Positions 13,043 through 17,304 of a stretch of DNA of 17,304 bases are shown here, piece after piece; positions within the stretch are counted from its first letter, which is position 1; each line of letters starts with the position of its first letter. The stretch is taken from the NCBI GenBank assembly GCA_016844285.1, contig JAENIS010000033.1, forward strand, positions 1 through 17,304. Reading direction: 5' to 3'. The notes under the pieces are model-generated. The model saw nothing but the letters and a program-made list of their open reading frames with translations, had not been told where the DNA came from and made no database searches. The stretch comes from Dehalococcoidales bacterium (GTDB lineage: Bacteria > Chloroflexota > Dehalococcoidia > Dehalococcoidales > UBA2162). The position numbers and the translations under genes were made by a program.

Positions 13043-14473
13043 ATGGCGAATCAGGATGATTTCCTGACGGTATCTCAAGCATCGTCCGCTCTGGGGCGCT
13101 CGGTGGCGGATATAAAAAAATTGATTCGTCGCGGAGAGCTAACCGGGAGCCAGGTTGGTACCGATTGGGTGATTCCACGTAGCTCGGTGCTTGAGTATTA
13201 TGCCAGCAGGTTCGAAAGAAGCAGGCTGGCACGTCTGAGACGGCGGCAGATGATGAAGAGAGCCGCTATCAGCTTTATTGCTCTGTTAATCATAACCGTC
13301 TTTTGTCTTTATCAGCTTACCGACTTCATCGCGAAGCCGCTGGCAACACTTAACTCCGTACCGCGTGCTGGAGAATGGCCGATGTTTCACCGCGACCCGG
13401 CTCATTCTGGTAACGCTAACGCCAGTAGCGCTCTGCCCCAGGGTAGACTGAAATGGGTCTATGCTACCGGTGGTTCGATTTACTCATCACCAGCGGTAGC
13501 GGATGGTACTGTCTACTTTGGTTCCAGAGATAATAAGCTCTATGCTCTGGATGCGGCCACCGGCGCCAAGCGTTGGGAATTCGAGACCGGAAGCTGGGTC
13601 GAGTCTTCACCAGCGATTGCCAACGGTATCGTCTATTTCGGCTCAAATGACGGCCGGTTATACGCGCTTGATATGCACACTGGCGCAAAGCTCTGGGATT
13701 TCAAGGCGTCATTCTCCATAGTCTCCTCTCCGGCGGTAGCCGGCGGCATGGTTTATTTTGGCAGCTATGATTATGGTATCTACGCCCTAGATGCTGCCAC
13801 CGGAAGAAAGCTCTGGTATTTCAAGACCGGTGACTTGATTATGTCTTCGCCTACGGTAGCCAACGGTATTGTCTATGCTGGCTCAGGGGATGGCTTCTTC
13901 TACGCTTTAGATGCACGCAACGGGAGGTTCCGTCTGCGATTCCCAACACCTTCAGTCCACTCTTCTCCAGTGGCGATTGATGGCATCGTCTATTTCAGTA
14001 ATATCAGTGGGCGCTTATACGCTATCGCCGGTGATGCCCGAAGCTGGCCCGAGGAAAAGAACATCAGACCCTGGTGGGCAATGGTCTGGGCATGGGGCTA
14101 TGCTCCTCGACCTCCAGATGCCTCCGGCTTTCTATGGCGGCTACAGGTTGACACCATCACCACTTCATCTCCGGTCGTGGCCGATGGTATTTTATACCTG
14201 GCCTCAGACCGCAAACTATATTCCATCGATATCAATGGCCGTGAGAAGAGCCTGGTATTTGAAGCCGGGGGTTCAATAAGGTCTTCGCCGGCAATCGTCG
14301 GCACCACTCTCTACGTGGGTAGTGATGACGGTCGTCTCTATGCGGTGGATACGACTACTGGTAAGAAGCTCTGGGAGATAATTACTGGTGGCGAGATTAT
14401 TTCATCCCCGGCGGTAACGAATGCAACCGTCTATATCGGCTCGCACGATGGGAAACTGTATGCCATTGAATAG
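13043..14473 (+). CDS. Membrane protein fusing an excisionase-like HTH domain to a PQQ-type beta-propeller
   Basis: The 476-residue protein has three parts. Residues 6-53 form an excisionase/MerR-like helix-turn-helix (LTVSQASSALGRS, IKKLIRRGEL, DWVIPRSSVLEYY). A basic stretch at 57-73 (RLARLRRRQMMKR) precedes one membrane helix at about 74-95, placing the HTH inside and the rest outside. EWPMFHRDPAHSG (111-123) opens an eight-blade PQQ-like propeller; most blades carry SSPAV, VYFGS, LYALD and TG-KLW words. One blade near 310-350 holds a tryptophan-rich insertion. PQQ-like propellers include BamB and quinoprotein dehydrogenases. No signal for PQQ binding or dehydrogenase activity is evident, so a binding or sensing role is likelier. 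The arrangement recalls ToxR/CadC-type membrane regulators, though the HTH may bind protein rather than DNA. The start follows GGTGAG by 5 nt. Confidence 0.9.
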   Translation: MANQDDFLTVSQASSALGRSVADIKKLIRRGELTGSQVGTDWVIPRSSVLEYYASRFERSRLARLRRRQMMKRAAISFIALLIITVFCLYQLTDFIAKPLATLNSVPRAGEWPMFHRDPAHSGNANASSALPQGRLKWVYATGGSIYSSPAVADGTVYFGSRDNKLYALDAATGAKRWEFETGSWVESSPAIANGIVYFGSNDGRLYALDMHTGAKLWDFKASFSIVSSPAVAGGMVYFGSYDYGIYALDAATGRKLWYFKTGDLIMSSPTVANGIVYAGSGDGFFYALDARNGRFRLRFPTPSVHSSPVAIDGIVYFSNISGRLYAIAGDARSWPEEKNIRPWWAMVWAWGYAPRPPDASGFLWRLQVDTITTSSPVVADGILYLASDRKLYSIDINGREKSLVFEAGGSIRSSPAIVGTTLYVGSDDGRLYAVDTTTGKKLWEIITGGEIISSPAVTNATVYIGSHDGKLYAIE

Positions 14474-14485
14474 CTGAGTTTCCGC

Positions 14486-14569
14486 TGTCATTGCGGGCAT
14501 AGCGGCGAAGCAATCTCAAAGATTTATACGGATTGCTTCGCCCCGATTTTATCGGGGCTCGCAATGACA
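14486..14569. repeat. Palindromic intergenic repeat, cattgcgag family, copy 3
   Basis: The segment starts tgtcattgcgggc and gcggcgaagcaatct and ends with the complement of tgtcattgcgag...ggggcgaagcaatcc, an 84-bp imperfect palindrome. The right arm also contains its own hairpin, ccccgattttatcgggg. It lies 12 bp after the stop of the propeller gene and could act as a transcript-end structure. The TTGG-rich outer arms of copies 1 and 2 are absent. Confidence 0.7.
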
Positions 14570-14625
14570 GTAGAATCAACCATAAGCAAATGAAACCAGT
14601 CAATTTGGTCGTTGCTTAAAAAAGG

Positions 14626-14654
14626 TTGACGGTATAAAATAGAGGAAGTATTTT
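14626..14654 (+). promoter_or_regulatory. Probable promoter of remA-gmk
   Basis: TTGACG (14626-14631, 5 of 6) and TATTTT (14649-14654, 4 of 6) are 17 nt apart. Transcription would start near 14661 with a short leader containing GAGGGGG before ATG 14679. A TAAAAT at 14635-14640 is an alternative -10 box with a poorer -35 (TTGCTT). Confidence 0.45.
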
Positions 14655-14678
14655 TAGAACATTGATGAGGGGGTAATA

Positions 14679-14993
14679 ATGAGCTTGGAGCTAGTGCATG
14701 TGGGCTTCAATAACATAATTGCGATGAACCGGGTTATTGCCATCGCTTCACCAAATTCGGCGCCAACCAAGCGGGCTGTTCAGCAAAGCAGAGATAATGG
14801 CCGGCTGATTGATATGACCAATGGCAGGAGAACCAAGGCGGTTATCATCACCGATAGCGGGCATATCATTCTGGCGGCTCTTACTCCCGAAACTATTGCT
14901 GGCCGCTTCCAGGCAAGCCGGAACGGAGACGACGTTGAGCGAGACGACTCGTTGCTCAAGCTTGAACAAAGCGATGAAACAAATAACCCATAG
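14679..14993 (+). CDS. remA: RemA-family (DUF370) regulatory protein
   Basis: The 104-residue protein fits the RemA/YlzA family: VHVGFNNIIAMNRVIAIASPNSAPTKR, then GRLIDMTNGRRTKAVIITDSGH, and ALTPETIAGRF near residue 70. In Bacillus RemA is a DNA-binding activator of matrix and osmoprotection genes; in most bacteria its role is unstudied. The position directly before gmk is the widespread arrangement for this family and supports the call. An acidic tail of about 25 residues extends beyond the usual ~85-90. GAGGGGG lies about 5 nt before the ATG. The last 20 nt overlap the start of gmk. Confidence 0.92.
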   Translation: MSLELVHVGFNNIIAMNRVIAIASPNSAPTKRAVQQSRDNGRLIDMTNGRRTKAVIITDSGHIILAALTPETIAGRFQASRNGDDVERDDSLLKLEQSDETNNP

Positions 14994-15609
14994 CCGTCAA
15001 TCTCCCTTCGACCGGCCAGTCAGTCCATTATTTGTTGTTCTCTCTGGCCCTTCCGGGGTAGGTAAAGATGCCGTTCTATCAAGGATGAGGGAATCGGGTT
15101 ATCCCCTCAGCTATATTACTACCCTGACGACGCGCCCCCGGCGACCTAATGAGAGCGATGGTATTGACTATGGTTTCGTCTCTGTGGCGAAATTCGAGGG
15201 GATGATTAAGAACAATGAGTTGTTGGAGTGGGCCAATGTTTATGGCAATTGGTACGGCGTGCCTAAAGCAGAGGTGAGACAGGCACTGGCTAAGGGACAG
15301 GATGCCATCGTCAAGGTTGATATTCAAGGGGTGGCCAGTATTAAGAAAATCCTCCCCCAGGCAATCGCTATTTTCCTCATGCCGCCATCCATGGAGGAGC
15401 TGCTGCTGAGGCTAAAGCAACGCCGTACTGAATCAGACTCGGAGCTAGACCTGCGCTTGAAAACGGCCGAGGCCGAGATAAAAGAGTTGTCACACTTTGA
15501 GTACGTCGTTATTAACCGCGGGAATGAGATTGAGCGGGCGGTAGCGGATGTATTGGCAATTATTGCTGCTGAGAAGTGCCGGGTAGTGCCCCGGGAAATC
15601 TCTTTGTAG
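14974..15609 (+). CDS. gmk: Guanylate kinase
   Basis: This cytoplasmic enzyme phosphorylates GMP to GDP with ATP. Visible are the P-loop GPSGVGKD (25-32), with Asp in place of the common Ser/Thr after the lysine, the GMP-binding segment TTRPRRPNESDGIDYGFVS (52-70), and EWANVYGNWYGVP (85-97). The 211-residue form from ATG 14974 has normal length plus about 17 extra N-terminal residues. Longer in-frame starts would run through remA and are unlikely. The overlap with remA suggests coupled translation; no good ribosome site is seen. The gene rpoZ, which often follows gmk, is missing; instead the convergent phosphate transporter gene ends 8 nt away. Confidence 0.95.
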   Translation: MKQITHSRQSPFDRPVSPLFVVLSGPSGVGKDAVLSRMRESGYPLSYITTLTTRPRRPNESDGIDYGFVSVAKFEGMIKNNELLEWANVYGNWYGVPKAEVRQALAKGQDAIVKVDIQGVASIKKILPQAIAIFLMPPSMEELLLRLKQRRTESDSELDLRLKTAEAEIKELSHFEYVVINRGNEIERAVADVLAIIAAEKCRVVPREISL

Positions 15610-15617
15610 AAGGTCTA

Positions 15618-16613
15618 TCAGATTACCAGTTTGAGCAACCAGGCAAAAAGATAACCCAGCACGGCGCAGACCGGGAAGGTTAATATCCAGGCAGAAACAA
15701 TATTGCCGGCCACGCCCCAGCGCACTGCCGAAAACCGCCGGGTAGCACCCACCCCCATAATTGATATATTTATGGTATGAGTGGTGCTCAGGGGTATGCC
15801 TAAAGAGGAAGCGAGCATAATCGCCAGCCCGCTTGAGGTCTCGGCGGCAAAACCGTTTACCGGCTCAAGTTTGGTAAGTCCAAAACCCATGGTGCGGATG
15901 ATGCGCCAGCCCCCAATCGCCGTGCCCAGTCCCATGACGGTGCCAATAAGTAGTATTACCCACAGCGGAACGATAAACTGCGTGGTGACTCCTCCCAGCA
16001 GCAACGCAAGGGCAAAGACGCCCATGAACTTCTGGCCATCGTTGCTACCATGGCTGAAGGCCATGAAAGCGGCCGAAACTATCTGAAGCTTGCCGAAGAT
16101 GCCACGAACCGTGGCCAACCTGGTGCGACGAAACAGCCAGTAGAGGCTGGTCATTATGGTTATACTCAACGCAAAACCGAGAAGGGTGGAGAAACCAAGA
16201 CCGATGAGTACCTTCTGCCATCCCCCCCAAAGTAAAACAGAAGGGCCGGCTACCGCCAGGCCAGCCCCGGTAAGGCCGGCAATAAGCTCATGGCTTTCGC
16301 TGGTCGGTATTCCGTAGCGCCAGCATAGTGTGCTCCATAACACGATAGCAAGCATCGCCGCCGCAACCACCGGGAGTCCGATAATCTCAGGCCGGACGAT
16401 ACCTTTACCGATGGTGGCTGCCACCGCAGTACCTGTGACCAGTGCCCCGACAATATTAAGCACGGCGGCCATCGCCACGGCTGCCGAGGGGGAGAGAACA
16501 CGGGTGGAAACGACGGTAGCGATGGCATTGGGGCTGTCTGTCCAGCCATTAACAAACTCTGCGGCCAGTACCAGGAGCAGGACGGGAATCAGAATGAGAA
16601 TTCCTTCAGGCAT
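15618..16613 (-). CDS. Inorganic phosphate transporter, Pit family
   Basis: The 331-residue membrane protein has about ten hydrophobic segments and the two family repeats. The first contains NGWTDSPNAIATVVSTRVL (residues 23-41), the second a related LSTTHTINISIMGVGATRR segment near the C-terminus. GIPTSESHELIAGL and FSHGSNDGQKFMG are further hallmarks. Pit proteins import phosphate, usually as a neutral metal-phosphate complex, by proton symport; some family members move sulfate instead. The length matches the short archaeal/Chloroflexota type rather than the ~500-residue E. coli PitA. Its start overlaps the stop of the DUF47 gene by 8 nt, so the pair is translationally coupled. Its stop lies 8 nt from that of convergent gmk. 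Confidence 0.93.
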   Translation of the reverse strand: MPEGILILIPVLLLVLAAEFVNGWTDSPNAIATVVSTRVLSPSAAVAMAAVLNIVGALVTGTAVAATIGKGIVRPEIIGLPVVAAAMLAIVLWSTLCWRYGIPTSESHELIAGLTGAGLAVAGPSVLLWGGWQKVLIGLGFSTLLGFALSITIMTSLYWLFRRTRLATVRGIFGKLQIVSAAFMAFSHGSNDGQKFMGVFALALLLGGVTTQFIVPLWVILLIGTVMGLGTAIGGWRIIRTMGFGLTKLEPVNGFAAETSSGLAIMLASSLGIPLSTTHTINISIMGVGATRRFSAVRWGVAGNIVSAWILTFPVCAVLGYLFAWLLKLVI

Positions 16614-17235
16614 GCTTCAGTGCGACTCCTTCCAGGACATCAGCCACATCTTCACACCGGTCAGTAGCACTTTCCATATGGTCGTATATCTCGCGCCACT
16701 TGATGACATCCGCAATCTCAGTGGGGTTATCGAAAAGCTCGCCCAGGGCGGAGCGGTATATCTCGTCAGCCACATTCTCGAGTCGGTTAATCTCTACGCA
16801 GCGTCCAAGAACTCGCATTAGCTCATTGCGGTTCCGTAGTTGGGGCATCGCCTTTTCCAGTTCTTCGGCGGCCTGGACGATAATAGCCGATAGCTCTTTA
16901 GCCCGCTTGCCCGGCGCCTTCACCTTGTAGATAATCATCGCATCGGCGGCGGCGTGAATAAAATCGGTCACATCATCCAGGGAATGGGCGAGTAGAGAGA
17001 TATCCTCCCGGTCGAAAGGAGTAACGAAGGTGCGGTGTAACCTCTCCATAATCTGGTGAGTAAAGGTATCCCCTGTGTGCTCCAACTCGGTAATTTCGTT
17101 TACCATGGCCTCGACATTATCCCACTTATTGACTAGCTCATTGAGTCTTTGAGCGGCTTGCACCATGTTGCGGGCGCTCCCCTCAAAGAGGTCGAAGAAC
17201 TTCTCGTCCAGGGGCATGAAGGGCAGTTTAAACAC
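16606..17235 (-). CDS. DUF47 / PhoU-like Pit accessory protein
   Basis: The 209-residue, largely helical protein belongs to the DUF47 family of PhoU-like proteins that accompany Pit transporters. Typical segments are the opening FKLPFMPLDEKFFDLFEG, the ITELEHTGDTFTHQIMERLH stretch with THQI, FVTPFDREDI near residue 75, and the C-terminal CEDVADVLEGV. Such proteins are thought to control the partner transporter, probably through metal-bound helical bundles; D and E rich positions fit metal ligands. The start is GTG 17235, 8 nt after a strong AAGGAGG; an internal ATG eight codons in is less well placed. It is the first gene of a two-gene phosphate unit whose promoter is outside or at the window edge. 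Confidence 0.92.
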   Translation of the reverse strand: MFKLPFMPLDEKFFDLFEGSARNMVQAAQRLNELVNKWDNVEAMVNEITELEHTGDTFTHQIMERLHRTFVTPFDREDISLLAHSLDDVTDFIHAAADAMIIYKVKAPGKRAKELSAIIVQAAEELEKAMPQLRNRNELMRVLGRCVEINRLENVADEIYRSALGELFDNPTEIADVIKWREIYDHMESATDRCEDVADVLEGVALKHA

Positions 17236-17304
17236 AGCTAAATCCTCCTTGACCAGGCATGGCTCACCAGGTTAAGTAGTAAAGAGAGTGGAGAGCGCGG
17301 GCTG

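Noticed and set aside
14821..14973. Longer N-terminus for guanylate kinase
   Set aside because: The extra 51 codons lie in another frame of remA and do not resemble guanylate kinase; ATG 14974 gives the normal length.

Overview
The window looks like a chromosomal stretch of an uncultured anaerobic bacterium, most likely a Chloroflexota member of the Dehalococcoidia type. I infer this from three things: a RemA-family gene directly before gmk, an accessory-metabolism mix (TrpB-like enzyme, selenoprotein-B-type reductase, OxlT-like MFS transporter, crotonase), and intergenic gaps filled with short palindromic repeat elements. The taxon is an inference; there is no rRNA or phylogenetic marker beyond def and gmk.

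Layout. Positions 1-2196 (minus strand): a TrpB2-type PLP enzyme followed by a GrdB/PrdB-family reductase. The reductase reads through an in-frame TGA at 315-317 as selenocysteine and leaves the window at position 1. Positions 2286-3171: peptide deformylase (plus strand), flanked by two palindromic elements, with a near-consensus promoter that puts its transcript start almost on the ATG. Positions 3239-7806 (minus strand): an OxlT-like MFS transporter, a small two-cluster ferredoxin, a flavin-reductase-like FMN protein, an ornithine-cyclodeaminase-family dehydrogenase and an S41 (CtpA-type) protease. The flavin reductase has its own promoter with a palindromic operator candidate in the spacer. 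Positions 8080-10683 (minus strand): two tandem paralogous MFS exporters of the EntS/MFS_3 type. Positions 10684-11400: no gene, two repeats and a hairpin. Positions 11410-12288 (minus strand): a crotonase-fold protein without the two hydratase glutamates. Positions 12289-13042: no gene, a composite repeat and a promoter.

Positions 13043-14473 (plus strand): a membrane protein with an excisionase-like helix-turn-helix in the cytoplasm, one membrane segment and an eight-blade PQQ-type beta-propeller outside. Positions 14679-15609 (plus strand): remA-gmk, overlapping. Positions 15618-17235 (minus strand): DUF47/PhoU-like protein and a Pit phosphate transporter, overlapping.

The strongest points for follow-up are the selenoprotein whose TGA would be miscalled as a stop, the HTH-membrane-propeller fusion, and a family of three intergenic inverted-repeat elements, one of which carries a second palindromic element inserted with a 10-bp target duplication. 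Smaller ones are the missing canonical start of the cyclodeaminase gene, the nearly leaderless def transcript and the catalytic substitutions in the crotonase.
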